Positions 16,310-25,218 are shown, counted from the first letter of the stretch. The stretch: DNA of 46,954 nt from an uncultured Bacilli bacterium (GCA_944372455.1 CALVZF010000006.1:1-46954); one strand, 5' to 3'. A program made the numbers and translations. The notes: a model not told the origin generated them from the sequence alone.

Positions 16310-18034
16310 TTAAAATTCTCCAATTTTTGCACTTCTATTATCTTTAATATTTTCACCAAATGTTAATTCTAACCAATCTTCATCTAAAAAACTACTGATC
16401 GAGTCTAATTTATTATAAACATTTGAAACCATTCCATCCCATCCATATCCTTTGTTAGATTGATTTTGTAGTTTGTTATAGTTTTTAATTTGACTAATTT
16501 TACTATTATCCAATTTTATTTCATACATGATTTTTTGATAAATATTTTCATTATTATTTGTAATATATTTTTGTACTTTAGTTTCACTTGAATTAAATAC
16601 ATTGTCTTTCCAATTTAAACCTGGTTCTCTATTTGGAAAAGGATTATTTAATGATATCTGTCTAAAATAGTAATTATTTGTACAATAGTTGTTATTATCA
16701 AAACACTCTTTTTCTTTTTTTCTATTATCAAGCACTCCATATTGGCAGCTAAAACCATTATTTGTGCTTGAAAGTTTTCCTGTTAATCCACTATTTTCAA
16801 TAGTAATATAAAAATCATAAATTCCAGTAGTTGTATTTAACTCTGTATAAAATTTATTTCCACCATCTAAATATTCTTTTTTTGTTTCAGTAGTTATATT
16901 AGTTGCAATTTTAGCATTTTGTTTGGCAATATATTTTTGCTCTAATGTTAAATTATAATTGTAAGTATATACTACTTTTGTATTAATTCTTGTTGTTATA
17001 TAATGTTCATCACCTCTATTTAAATATTTAATTGTAAAATCCACTGGATTACTATATTGAGTATTAGGATCATTAATATTTTCATTTACTAATACATACT
17101 TAGTACTTTGATTAGATGATTTCCCAGTAAATATAAAAGGATTATTAATAAGACTAGATTTTAAATTTATTTTATCAGTTTCAATATTTCTATTTATTTG
17201 ATCAGCAATTAATAAATTTACTTTTCTAGTAGCAGTTTCATAAGTTAGATTCCCTTCATTTGTTAAATCTATTGTTTTACTGCCAATATATAAACTTATA
17301 ACTTCGTGTTTAACTCCTATATCATATTCAAATCCTGTACCTGATATCACTATATTTTCTTGTTGTTTCATTTCATTTAAAGTTTTGTAATCAGTTAAAT
17401 AGACGTTTTCTAAAGTTTGGATATTTGAATTAGTTATTCCATTATCTGTTCCTGCAAAAGGGGTATTATTTGGAGGAGAGTCTTTGCAAGACAAATTATC
17501 TTTCCAAGTATCTTGTGGAATACCTTTACAACTTTCAGTATTTTTATATTCATTTAATTCACAACAACAGTTTTTATTATTCTCAAAATAACTTGATATG
17601 TTACAACTATTATGTTCTATACTGCAACTTATTTGGCATCTTTCGTTATATTCACTATTAGGATTTTGTATACAACACTCTGAAGGTTGATTGTTATTAT
17701 AATCCCAGTAAAATTCTTCTTCGTTGGTACAAATAGGGGCTTCACAATATCTATCAATTAAGTTTTGAAAATCAGGATTATCCCTAAAAGTATAATAAGT
17801 ATTTAAATAAAAAGTTTTAGGAGGTACTAAGGAATCATATGTTATCTTATTTTGACTAAGACAACAATTTTGATATTGCCACATTGAAGGATTGTAATAA
17901 TTTTTCTGATGTTCTAAATTCCCGCAACACATTTCGGGATAATAAGATCCATTTTCTAGATCAGACCTATTACAACATATATCTGGATGATTATATGTAT
18001 ATTCTGGATCTTTGCAAGGATCTTTTTTTTTCAA
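16310..18034 (-). CDS. Giant Cys-Cys-rich surface protein, C-terminal part (frame-shifted from 351-aa part)
   Basis: 574 codons counted from a TTG at the A9 tract; it is probably not an independent gene. Residues 6-170 contain five Cys-Cys clusters in spaced modules (DPCKDPEY, HPDICC, YYPEMCCGN). A beta-rich region and the conserved C-terminal motif NPFPNREPG follow, ending KIGEF. The whole matches residues 277-877 of the intact paralog at 20352-22985. Deleting one A from the tract joins it in frame to the upstream 351-aa gene (EKK then DPCKDP) to give about 911 aa. Secreted and probably disulfide-bonded; adhesin or pilus-tip role is inference. Confidence 0.7.
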   Translation of the reverse strand: MKKKDPCKDPEYTYNHPDICCNRSDLENGSYYPEMCCGNLEHQKNYYNPSMWQYQNCCLSQNKITYDSLVPPKTFYLNTYYTFRDNPDFQNLIDRYCEAPICTNEEEFYWDYNNNQPSECCIQNPNSEYNERCQISCSIEHNSCNISSYFENNKNCCCELNEYKNTESCKGIPQDTWKDNLSCKDSPPNNTPFAGTDNGITNSNIQTLENVYLTDYKTLNEMKQQENIVISGTGFEYDIGVKHEVISLYIGSKTIDLTNEGNLTYETATRKVNLLIADQINRNIETDKINLKSSLINNPFIFTGKSSNQSTKYVLVNENINDPNTQYSNPVDFTIKYLNRGDEHYITTRINTKVVYTYNYNLTLEQKYIAKQNAKIATNITTETKKEYLDGGNKFYTELNTTTGIYDFYITIENSGLTGKLSSTNNGFSCQYGVLDNRKKEKECFDNNNYCTNNYYFRQISLNNPFPNREPGLNWKDNVFNSSETKVQKYITNNNENIYQKIMYEIKLDNSKISQIKNYNKLQNQSNKGYGWDGMVSNVYNKLDSISSFLDEDWLELTFGENIKDNRSAKIGEF

Positions 18035-19046
18035 TTAATAAATATGCATCACCATAGGGAACTACCCATTCAGAAGCCGCCCAAGCTGTACTAAGACTTC
18101 CTAAATGAAAATTACATCCTCCACTTAAACACTTATATTTACCATCTAATACTAACTGATATCCTGAATAGCTGACATTTGAATCTTTAGATCTTTTACT
18201 ATAAATATGCTCCCATACTTCTATACTAGTTTGATCATCATATGGTTTAGAAATCATATTTTTTTTATATTGATTAACCTTATAAATTTCATTATCAATA
18301 AAAATAGCTCGTCCAATACTTTGGAGATTTTCAAATCCGTTTGCTAAAACAGTTTTTTCCTGTAATCTACCATCTGAAGCTGCCATTAAAACATTATCTG
18401 TCAAATTTGAAACCTTTAAATTACTAGATTCTAAATTGGTGCAGTTTCCTTTATAAATATATAGCGGATTTGGAACACTTTCTTTATAGGTACCATTTAT
18501 ATTTCCATTATTATCTACATTAGGAACTTCTATTTCCATTTCTATTCTATATTTACCACTTTCTAGAGTATCCAAATTATCAAAGTTAACTTCAAAATCT
18601 ACATTATCATAAAAATATTGACCTCTATTTTGATATTGTACAAATTGATCATAGTCATTTGCATATCTACTACAATTAATATTGTTAGTACAATTTTTAC
18701 CATAAGCTCTTTGGGTACCACTTTTTACATATATAGATTCAGTTAAACTAAATCCAGAATTTCCTTCATAGTGATACTTAACATATCTAGAAACAGGAGT
18801 ATCGGAAGCAATTTTATTAGTTCCCTCTTTTATTAAATAAAAGTGATATGTTGGAGAAAATAAATAATCTCCATTTAAAGTATTTCTACCATTATGTCTT
18901 TTTCTTATTCTTCCCCATCCGGATAAAGATATATTATTATCTTGAACGTTTAAACTTGTAATATCATAAGTAATTTGTGCAAAAACATCTAATTTAAATA
19001 TTAAAAAACTAAATACTAAACAAAAAAGTAGGCAAATTTTTTTCAT
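17991..19046 (-). CDS. Giant Cys-Cys-rich surface protein, N-terminal part (351 aa)
   Basis: Signal peptide (about 1-23, ending VFA), then a beta-rich ectodomain with scattered Cys, corresponding to residues 1-275 of the 877-aa paralog. The reading frame leaves the homologous path after EKK at the A9 tract; the last ten residues (RSLQRSRIYI) are out of frame and the ORF stops 44 nt into the next frame. It overlaps the upstream 228-aa gene by ATGA, exactly as in cassette 2. Either a broken gene, a homopolymer sequencing error, or a product made by slippage. Confidence 0.7.
   Translation of the reverse strand: MKKICLLFCLVFSFLIFKLDVFAQITYDITSLNVQDNNISLSGWGRIRKRHNGRNTLNGDYLFSPTYHFYLIKEGTNKIASDTPVSRYVKYHYEGNSGFSLTESIYVKSGTQRAYGKNCTNNINCSRYANDYDQFVQYQNRGQYFYDNVDFEVNFDNLDTLESGKYRIEMEIEVPNVDNNGNINGTYKESVPNPLYIYKGNCTNLESSNLKVSNLTDNVLMAASDGRLQEKTVLANGFENLQSIGRAIFIDNEIYKVNQYKKNMISKPYDDQTSIEVWEHIYSKRSKDSNVSYSGYQLVLDGKYKCLSGGCNFHLGSLSTAWAASEWVVPYGDAYLLIEKKRSLQRSRIYI
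18023..18031 (-). other. A9 tract: frameshift or slippage site
   Basis: Nine consecutive T on the plus strand (A9 in the mRNA) at the point where two frames of one homologous protein meet. Eight A would restore one continuous frame. Runs of this length are known to promote RNA-polymerase slippage, and also cause sequencing errors. Confidence 0.75.
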
Positions 19047-19729
19047 ATTTGAACCTTCTTTCTCTTCTTAATTATTAAGATTAAAAGGATTATCAATATT
19101 AATAAAATTAAAATTATTAAAATAAAGTATTGTTTTAGAAACTCTATAAATTGATTATCATTATTTTTTAAAGTTTTAGAATTAGTAATTTCTTGTAAAT
19201 ATTTTTCTACATAATTTTTAAACTCTTTTTCGGTTAATTTTTGGTAAATAAACTTTTGACAATATTTATAATCTTCTATTCCTTTACATAATTCATTATT
19301 ACTAAACTCATTATAGTATGGCAAATTTAAGGTTTTAGTTTTTATAAGTTGATTAGGACATGAAGAATTTTCACTTGCTTTAATTTCTAATTTGATTAAA
19401 GTTCCTCCTAAAAGGTTTTCACCATCAATTATTTGATTATCTGCATAAAAATATAATTTTGAAGAATCAGTATTATAGATATATAATTCTTTTTCTAAAT
19501 TATATATTTGAAGTTTAAAAATATTATCATTTATATGTTTATAATTGATTTGAATATTATTTGCTTTTTGTAATAAACTGTTGTATTCTTCTTTAGAACA
19601 ATTATTAGTTTCTAAAGCTATCATATTAGAATTAATGTTATTAGAGTTTTGTTTATTGTTTTTAAACGTAAATACTAAAATTAAGCATATTATAAGTGCT
19701 ATTAAAATAAATTTACTTCTATATATCAT
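19043..19729 (-). CDS. Type-I membrane surface protein, cassette 1 (228 aa)
   Basis: N-terminal signal/anchor helix (about 7-23), ectodomain with four Cys, a C-terminal TM helix (about 198-219) and a basic tail (KKRKK). It shares the spaced motif YNEFSNNELCK ... DYKYC with the 208-aa and 204-aa proteins of this locus. GGAGAG precedes the ATG. It overlaps the giant Cys-rich gene by 4 nt, suggesting equimolar production and direct interaction. Possibly a membrane anchor or chaperone for that partner (inference). Not a family I can name. Confidence 0.7.
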   Translation of the reverse strand: MIYRSKFILIALIICLILVFTFKNNKQNSNNINSNMIALETNNCSKEEYNSLLQKANNIQINYKHINDNIFKLQIYNLEKELYIYNTDSSKLYFYADNQIIDGENLLGGTLIKLEIKASENSSCPNQLIKTKTLNLPYYNEFSNNELCKGIEDYKYCQKFIYQKLTEKEFKNYVEKYLQEITNSKTLKNNDNQFIEFLKQYFILIILILLILIILLILIIKKRKKVQI

Positions 19730-19778
19730 TACTATTCTCTCCTATATTTTTCACAATTATATTTTTAATATACCATAT

Positions 19779-19794
19779 ACCCCCCCGGGTCAAG
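19779..19794. promoter_or_regulatory. GC tract with ACCC...GGGT symmetry at cassette 1 promoter
   Basis: Seven C followed by three G (19780-19789) inside otherwise AT-only DNA, forming ACCC-CCCC-GGGT. It lies about 50-65 bp upstream of the 228-aa gene. On the minus strand the sequence reads TTGACCCGGGGGGGTATA, so a -35-like TTGACC overlaps it. It recalls CsoR-type copper-repressor sites, but no regulator gene is present here, so the assignment is tentative. Confidence 0.4.
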
Positions 19795-19903
19795 AAATTT
19801 AATTAACATATAATGTTTTACTATATGTATATTTACTATTATTTATTATTTTTAATTTTTGTTATTTATCAATAATGTATAATAATTTTCTGGTTTCTAA
19901 TAG

Positions 19904-19937
19904 AAAACAAGCTGGATAGTTTTCTATCCAGCTTGTT
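19904..19937 (-). terminator. Strong terminator after cassette 2
   Basis: Fourteen-pair perfect stem (19906-19919 with 19924-19937), 4-nt loop, then TTCTATT on the minus strand. It sits 2 nt beyond the stop codon of the second 132-aa gene and separates the two cassettes. Confidence 0.85.
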
Positions 19938-19939
19938 AA

Positions 19940-20338
19940 TTAACTTCTAGTTTCTAAAATAGCATCAATTTTATTTGAAATATTAAACTGTTCTCCGGTG
20001 AATGTAAATACATTAGATTTAGAATCTACACTAAGACTTACCTTCGGAGGGGTTTCTACAATATCATATATTTTAATATCATAGGTTTTATTTAAACTTG
20101 CACTTTCTGCATAACGTCTTACGAAATTTTCAGTAAATTTTTCTTTATCAATCGCAATTTCTCCTGTTACTTTATAGTACGGAATGTCAATTGCATCAAG
20201 CATTGATGCTTCTGTTATTTCCTTTACTAAATAATAATTTTGATCATTAGTATTAGTTACATCTTGAAATAATAAAATTACAGTTAAAGTAAATACTCCT
20301 AATATAATTATTAAATAGCCCCAAAAAGATTCTTTCAT
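19940..20338 (-). CDS. 132-aa pseudopilin-like protein, cassette 2
   Basis: Paralog of the gene at 15891-16289, same length. MKESFWG leader, TM helix (about 8-25), then the conserved extracellular segments KEKFTENFVRRYAESASLNK and PPKVSLSVDSKS. A ribosome site of the form AAAGGATGTGAT precedes the ATG. It starts 13 nt after the giant 877-aa gene. Conservation is strongest in the middle of the ectodomain, suggesting a shared binding surface. Confidence 0.65.
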   Translation of the reverse strand: MKESFWGYLIIILGVFTLTVILLFQDVTNTNDQNYYLVKEITEASMLDAIDIPYYKVTGEIAIDKEKFTENFVRRYAESASLNKTYDIKIYDIVETPPKVSLSVDSKSNVFTFTGEQFNISNKIDAILETRS

Positions 20339-20351
20339 TTAATCACATCCT

Positions 20352-22985
20352 TTACTGAAAATCTGTTGTTATAAAATCACCTATTTTTTTATGCCTTACA
20401 TTATCTAAATTTGGCAAACTTATTTCATCACTACTTAAGACTGGTAAACTTCCGCAATTTCTTCTATTTGCAGCACCACTTAAACAGTTTAAAAAGTTAC
20501 TATCTCTTGAAAACTCATTAAAAGTCATTGTATTCATAGTAGACCAATCAGCATAACCACTACTATTTTTATTGTATCTTTGAATTTCAGAAATTGTAGA
20601 AGAAGTAAGTTTTATATGATACATCGGATTACTATAAACATTATCTCCTTTTTCGGTAATGTATGTAGCTACTTTAGTATTACTAGAATTTAATGCATTT
20701 CCTTGCCAATTTGAGCCAGGTTCCCTATTTGGAAATGGATTACTTAAAGAGATTTGTCTAAAATAATTTGGCGTATCACTTTCAGATACTTCTCCATCAC
20801 ATTGTCCTTCTTTTAAGCAATTTGATAATTTATATTGACAAGTAATACCAGAACCACTTGTATTAATTTCACCACTTATTCCTCCATTTTTAATTTCTAT
20901 TGAGAATGGATAATAACCAGATTTGGAAGAAATACTTGTATAAACTAATCTACCACCTTCTACATATTCGTCATCATTATTTTTAGAATTGTAAGTTCCA
21001 CTATCTGTACCATTTGTTTTTATATAATACATCGGTGGAGTAATTGTATATTTATAAGTGATACTAGAAGATACAGGTATATCACGGTATTCTATTGTTC
21101 CATAAATTATTCTGCCATCCCTATCAGTTCCTGAAACATATCTATATGGATAGCTATTCTTAGATGTAGATAGATTTGTTACATAATTATTGTTAATTAT
21201 TTTATTATTTACATTTTTTAAATTTGTTAAATCATATTTAAATAAAGTATCATTTGAAACTTTAAAGCTTATAGTTTGTTGACTTAAACGTTTTTCTGTG
21301 TACTTATCAAGCATTTCGTCATATTTTCGTTTATAATTAGTTACAGTATTTTCTAAATCATTACGATTATAAAATATAGTATTTGTGTCAGGTGGATTTC
21401 CTTGTATAGTTAATGTTTCTGTAATTGATAAGTTATATTCAAAACCTCTACCGGCTTCTACACTTCTAATAGAACTATTATTAGTTTTATTTGCTAAATC
21501 AACTTTCATTGTATTAGTTACAGTTACACCATTTTCATTTTTAGAAAATGTTAATTCAGTTGGAAATTCTTGGCAAACTAACCCGCTAGATTGTTCTACT
21601 TTATTTTCACATACTGCATTCCATGTAGAAGTATTTATATGACCTTCTGTTGCAGCACAGCATGCCATTGAGTTATTTTGAAAAAATGTACTATTTGGAT
21701 TTCCACAACATTCAACGGTATGGTTGTAAAAATAGATGGGATCACTGCATACATTATCAGTAATACACCTTGGATCTTCTCTATATTCATCTTCATAACA
21801 ACAATAATTTTGATCTTCTGGATTCCAACTACAAGTATTATTACATACACGATTTATAAAGTCATCATTAAAAAATGAATCTCTACTTTTATAATATCTA
21901 AATAATTTTAAAGTTGCCAACCCTTCTCTAACAAAATATTCTTCACTATTTGTACAACAAGTATCTTTTATATTCCAGGAAGAATTATATAAATCAAATT
22001 TGTAAGCATTACTTTCTGTTCTAGTAATCAAGTCATTTATTATTTCTTTATTTCCGCAACAAGTTTCTGGATAATAAAGTGTTTCATTATCATATCTTTC
22101 TTTTGTACAACATACTTCTGGATGTTCATAAGCATAAGCTTGTTCCTTACATGGGTCGTAATTTTCATTTTCGCTTCTAAAAATTGCTACAAAAGGTACT
22201 AAATAATGATAAGCTCTAACATTTCTATGTAATTCTGGTCTTCTTCCGGGTACTCCAAGTCCAGTTATATCTCCTGGATCATTAGCAATGAGCTCATCAA
22301 TAGTAACTTTATATGAAAATTCGTTTCTAGCACTATCTAATGTTCCCGGTTCAATTTTTAATTTATTATCATTAACTTTATATTTATAAATGCTTTCACG
22401 TGCTTGATCGTTTTTAAAAGCTTCTTTTGCATACGAGCTATTCATAATATCATAAGTACTAACTGATATTAAGGTAAGATTTTTTTTTCCAATCAAAGAA
22501 TTTGGAATATTCGTAGTTGTACTATAAGTTAAATCCATTCCAGGACAAACACGTATGTCTAAGGCATCTCCAACTATCCAATTTCTAGGATTATTTTCAT
22601 CTGTCCAAGTGTCTACTGTTCCAGTATCATAGAAATAATAATAAGTGTATTTAGCATTGCCATCATTTACTGTTTCTTCAGGACTAATATATGGATCATC
22701 ACCAGGATTAATTAGTTTGTTGCTTGTCCTAGTAACAAGACCACCTGTTGTATAGCCCAAATATTCTCCTACACATCTATACATACCACCTATTCTAACT
22801 GTATCATTATTATTACAGTTTGTAACGTGTTGGCTTTTATTGGCACCATATATGGTACCATACGCGCTATTAATACATCTAGTGTTAGAATAAACATTCC
22901 AATTCTCTGCAGCAAATATTGTTTTTGGAAATAATAAAAGCATAAAAATAAATAATAAACTTACACCCAAGTTTTTTTTCATCAT
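20352..22985 (-). CDS. Giant Cys-Cys-rich secreted surface protein (877 aa, intact)
   Basis: Signal peptide (about 2-25, ending IFA). Residues 26-270 are a beta-rich N-terminal domain. Residues 278-475 hold six Cys-Cys pairs in spaced modules (DPCKEQ, HPEVCC, YYPETCCGN, DTCC, YCC, ECCGN, ACC). Residues 490-870 are a large beta-rich domain with the motif SLSNPFPNREPG (746-757), ending with KIGDF. No TM helix after the signal peptide, so it must be held by partners. The start overlaps the 208-aa gene by ATGA. A pilus-tip adhesin or secreted effector of the adjacent Tad/T4SS machine is the leading guess. I do not recognise a named family. Confidence 0.75.
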   Translation of the reverse strand: MMKKNLGVSLLFIFMLLLFPKTIFAAENWNVYSNTRCINSAYGTIYGANKSQHVTNCNNNDTVRIGGMYRCVGEYLGYTTGGLVTRTSNKLINPGDDPYISPEETVNDGNAKYTYYYFYDTGTVDTWTDENNPRNWIVGDALDIRVCPGMDLTYSTTTNIPNSLIGKKNLTLISVSTYDIMNSSYAKEAFKNDQARESIYKYKVNDNKLKIEPGTLDSARNEFSYKVTIDELIANDPGDITGLGVPGRRPELHRNVRAYHYLVPFVAIFRSENENYDPCKEQAYAYEHPEVCCTKERYDNETLYYPETCCGNKEIINDLITRTESNAYKFDLYNSSWNIKDTCCTNSEEYFVREGLATLKLFRYYKSRDSFFNDDFINRVCNNTCSWNPEDQNYCCYEDEYREDPRCITDNVCSDPIYFYNHTVECCGNPNSTFFQNNSMACCAATEGHINTSTWNAVCENKVEQSSGLVCQEFPTELTFSKNENGVTVTNTMKVDLANKTNNSSIRSVEAGRGFEYNLSITETLTIQGNPPDTNTIFYNRNDLENTVTNYKRKYDEMLDKYTEKRLSQQTISFKVSNDTLFKYDLTNLKNVNNKIINNNYVTNLSTSKNSYPYRYVSGTDRDGRIIYGTIEYRDIPVSSSITYKYTITPPMYYIKTNGTDSGTYNSKNNDDEYVEGGRLVYTSISSKSGYYPFSIEIKNGGISGEINTSGSGITCQYKLSNCLKEGQCDGEVSESDTPNYFRQISLSNPFPNREPGSNWQGNALNSSNTKVATYITEKGDNVYSNPMYHIKLTSSTISEIQRYNKNSSGYADWSTMNTMTFNEFSRDSNFLNCLSGAANRRNCGSLPVLSSDEISLPNLDNVRHKKIGDFITTDFQ

Positions 22986-23608
22986 AACACCTTCTTTTTT
23001 TTCTTCTTAACTACAATAACTATAACAATTAATAAAATTAATAATACAATAGGAATAGAAATATATATAATTTTTTTAATATCAAAATCTTTAGTGTTCG
23101 TATCTTCTACAGTTTCAATATTGGCATTTTTATATTTTTCTAATTCGCTATAAAAAGTAGTATCATCTATGTTACCTTGGTACCATTTATTACATAACTT
23201 AAAATCCTTATAAGTATTACATTCTTCATTTTCTGAAAATTTATTATATTTAGGAACGTAGAAAGATTTATTAAAGTCTAATTCATATTCACAATCCTGG
23301 TTAATAGGTACAAAAGTAAATTTATAAGTTATACCTCCTATATAGTTTTCAAAAATTACTTCACCATTAGAATTTGGTATTGATAGCGATCCATCATTAC
23401 CTATTACTCCGATTTCGTTTGAAACATTGTATAAAGTAACTTTAAATAATTCAGTATTTTTATCATAATCATATTTAACTTTTATAGCATTGGTCAGATT
23501 ATACATTTTATTTGTTTGATTGGTATCACAAATTTCTTGTGCAAATATATTTTTAGGAAACAATAAAATTAATAGACTTACTAATAAGATTATATTTTTT
23601 TTAATCAT
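22982..23608 (-). CDS. Type-I membrane surface protein, cassette 2 (208 aa)
   Basis: Signal peptide ending IFA, an ectodomain with Cys and the motif YNKFSENEECNTYKDFKLC, a C-terminal TM helix (about 178-198) and a strongly basic tail of Lys. Paralog of the 228-aa and 204-aa genes. AGGTGAT precedes the ATG. It overlaps the 877-aa gene by 4 nt, the same junction as in cassette 1. Confidence 0.7.
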   Translation of the reverse strand: MIKKNIILLVSLLILLFPKNIFAQEICDTNQTNKMYNLTNAIKVKYDYDKNTELFKVTLYNVSNEIGVIGNDGSLSIPNSNGEVIFENYIGGITYKFTFVPINQDCEYELDFNKSFYVPKYNKFSENEECNTYKDFKLCNKWYQGNIDDTTFYSELEKYKNANIETVEDTNTKDFDIKKIIYISIPIVLLILLIVIVIVVKKKKKKVL

Positions 23609-23635
23609 TATATCACCTATCTATTATATAAAGTA

Positions 23636-23644
23636 ATTGTAACA
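23636..23644 (-). promoter_or_regulatory. Extended -10 promoter of cassette 2
   Basis: TGTTACAAT on the minus strand, about 30 nt before the 208-aa start, within TTATGTTACAAT. A one-base variant of the locus motif. Confidence 0.5.
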
Positions 23645-23655
23645 TAATTATACAT

Positions 23656-23693
23656 TAAAAAAAAGTATTAAATGTTTAATTTTAATACTTTTT
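23656..23693 (-). terminator. Terminator of the VanY-like pseudoenzyme gene
   Basis: Thirteen-pair AT-rich stem (23660-23672 with 23681-23693), 8-nt loop, followed by T tract on the minus strand. The 5' arm overlaps the last codons of the gene. Confidence 0.65.
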
Positions 23694-25218
23694 CAACACT
23701 ATCCTGAGTAATAGTATAACCTGAATCATTTAAATATTTTGCATAATATTCTTCTAAACATAAATTTTGATCGTGAATTATTTTAGCTACTTCTTTTCCT
23801 ACATATCTATAATGTGCTGGATTATATCCCATCCTAGTTATATGCTCTTTTCCCTCTGGATATCGTAATACAAATCCATATTTGTAAGCATTGTCTTTAA
23901 GCCACGCAGTTTTTTCAAGCATGTATTCATATGTCCAAACACTATTATTAGCAATTTCTTCTGAAACATCTTTATAATTTTTATACTTATAATATTCAAA
24001 AAATTGATACCAGCTACTAGAAGAAACGGAAAAACTAAAACCTGTAGATAGATCACTATGCCAATATGGAAGATTATAATTAAAAGCAAACTTTTCGTAT
24101 TGTTTTTCTTCAGGAATAGAATTATAAGCCATTCTTCTTTCATATGATAAAATGTCAAGTGGACAGTTATTAGTTTCACCACCAAAAATGTTATAAGCTT
24201 CATCAGCTATGACATGATTATTAATTTCACCTGTAGCAATTGAAGCATCGCGTAATGCTTTAAAATTTTCATAAATTTCTGTTCTTATATATGGGGTAGT
24301 AGTAATTCCTTCAAATGCTGGACCATTTTGTATATACTCCATATTACAGTTAGTTAATTGTGAGATATCTATTTGATGATCTTTTGGCAAACGATGAAAT
24401 TTATTAACTAATACCAGTGGATCATTGATATTCTTAACTACTTTAATATCTTCTTTTTTTGGCTCAAAATGTTTTGTATTACTTTCTATTAAATCAAAAA
24501 GTACATTAGAAATTGAATTTCTTACCTCCTCTGATCCCTCATTAAAATATGGATTCATAGAAAAACTTTCTGGACCAACTTCTACTAATTCCAAATCTAA
24601 ATCCATATTAACATTAATAATAGAATCTTCAATACTTAATTCTGGATGACTACTAACATATTTACAATATCTATTAAAATTTTCTGGATTAAAGTTTTGG
24701 TTAGCGCTACGTTTTAATATTTCTTTAATTAGTTTATTAAATTCATTATTTTCCTCATACTTTTCAATAGTTACCTTTTGTTCTTTACCATTCCAATCTA
24801 CTTCAGCATTTAATAATTCTGATACCATTCTAACTGGAATTAAGGTTCTATCATTAATCATTTCAGATGATGCTCCAAAAGCTTTTTCTTTTCCATTTAC
24901 TATTGCAGTATTTGTTCCTATTGTATGAGTTATTATATCCCCATCCCTAGAAATACCTAGTATACTTTTATCTTGTGGATTATAGTATACCATTGTCCCC
25001 ATTGATTCAAATATAGCTCTAAATGGTACTAAAGTATTTCCATTTTTAATGATTGGTTTTTGATCAAATTCTATTTTTTGATCATTATAAGTTACTACTA
25101 TTTCTTGATTCTTTACTGAATCTTCTTTTGCTAGTACAACATTGGAACTTAATGTAGTTGCGATTGTTGCAGATAATAATATCGTTCCTCCTAATACTTT
25201 GAATTTTTTTAAATTCAT
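23668..25218 (-). CDS. Stalk-domain VanY-like pseudo-carboxypeptidase
   Basis: Start at the ATG of MNLKKFKVLGG, which follows GAGGAGAG; the frame is open further upstream but the promoter lies there. 516 aa. Signal peptide (ending VLA). Two copper-amine-oxidase-N-like (stalk) repeats at about 40-155, with NGNTLVPFRAIFE and NDRTLIPVRMVSE. The C-terminal half is M15B/VanY-like. Aligned with the VanY gene at 28803-29930, the zinc His and Asp of SEHxTGxxxD are Leu and Ser here (SDLSTGFSFS, 388-397), and the catalytic Glu of ExxH is Asn (NPAH, 466-469). Catalysis is therefore unlikely; a wall-binding or structural role is more plausible. Monocistronic, within the secretion locus. Confidence 0.85.
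   Translation of the reverse strand: MNLKKFKVLGGTILLSATIATTLSSNVVLAKEDSVKNQEIVVTYNDQKIEFDQKPIIKNGNTLVPFRAIFESMGTMVYYNPQDKSILGISRDGDIITHTIGTNTAIVNGKEKAFGASSEMINDRTLIPVRMVSELLNAEVDWNGKEQKVTIEKYEENNEFNKLIKEILKRSANQNFNPENFNRYCKYVSSHPELSIEDSIINVNMDLDLELVEVGPESFSMNPYFNEGSEEVRNSISNVLFDLIESNTKHFEPKKEDIKVVKNINDPLVLVNKFHRLPKDHQIDISQLTNCNMEYIQNGPAFEGITTTPYIRTEIYENFKALRDASIATGEINNHVIADEAYNIFGGETNNCPLDILSYERRMAYNSIPEEKQYEKFAFNYNLPYWHSDLSTGFSFSVSSSSWYQFFEYYKYKNYKDVSEEIANNSVWTYEYMLEKTAWLKDNAYKYGFVLRYPEGKEHITRMGYNPAHYRYVGKEVAKIIHDQNLCLEEYYAKYLNDSGYTITQDSVEKVLKLNI

Noticed and set aside
23838-24203. 121-codon frame inside the VanY-like pseudoenzyme gene
   Set aside because: Out-of-frame shadow, dominated by Leu, Ile and Lys, without a ribosome site.
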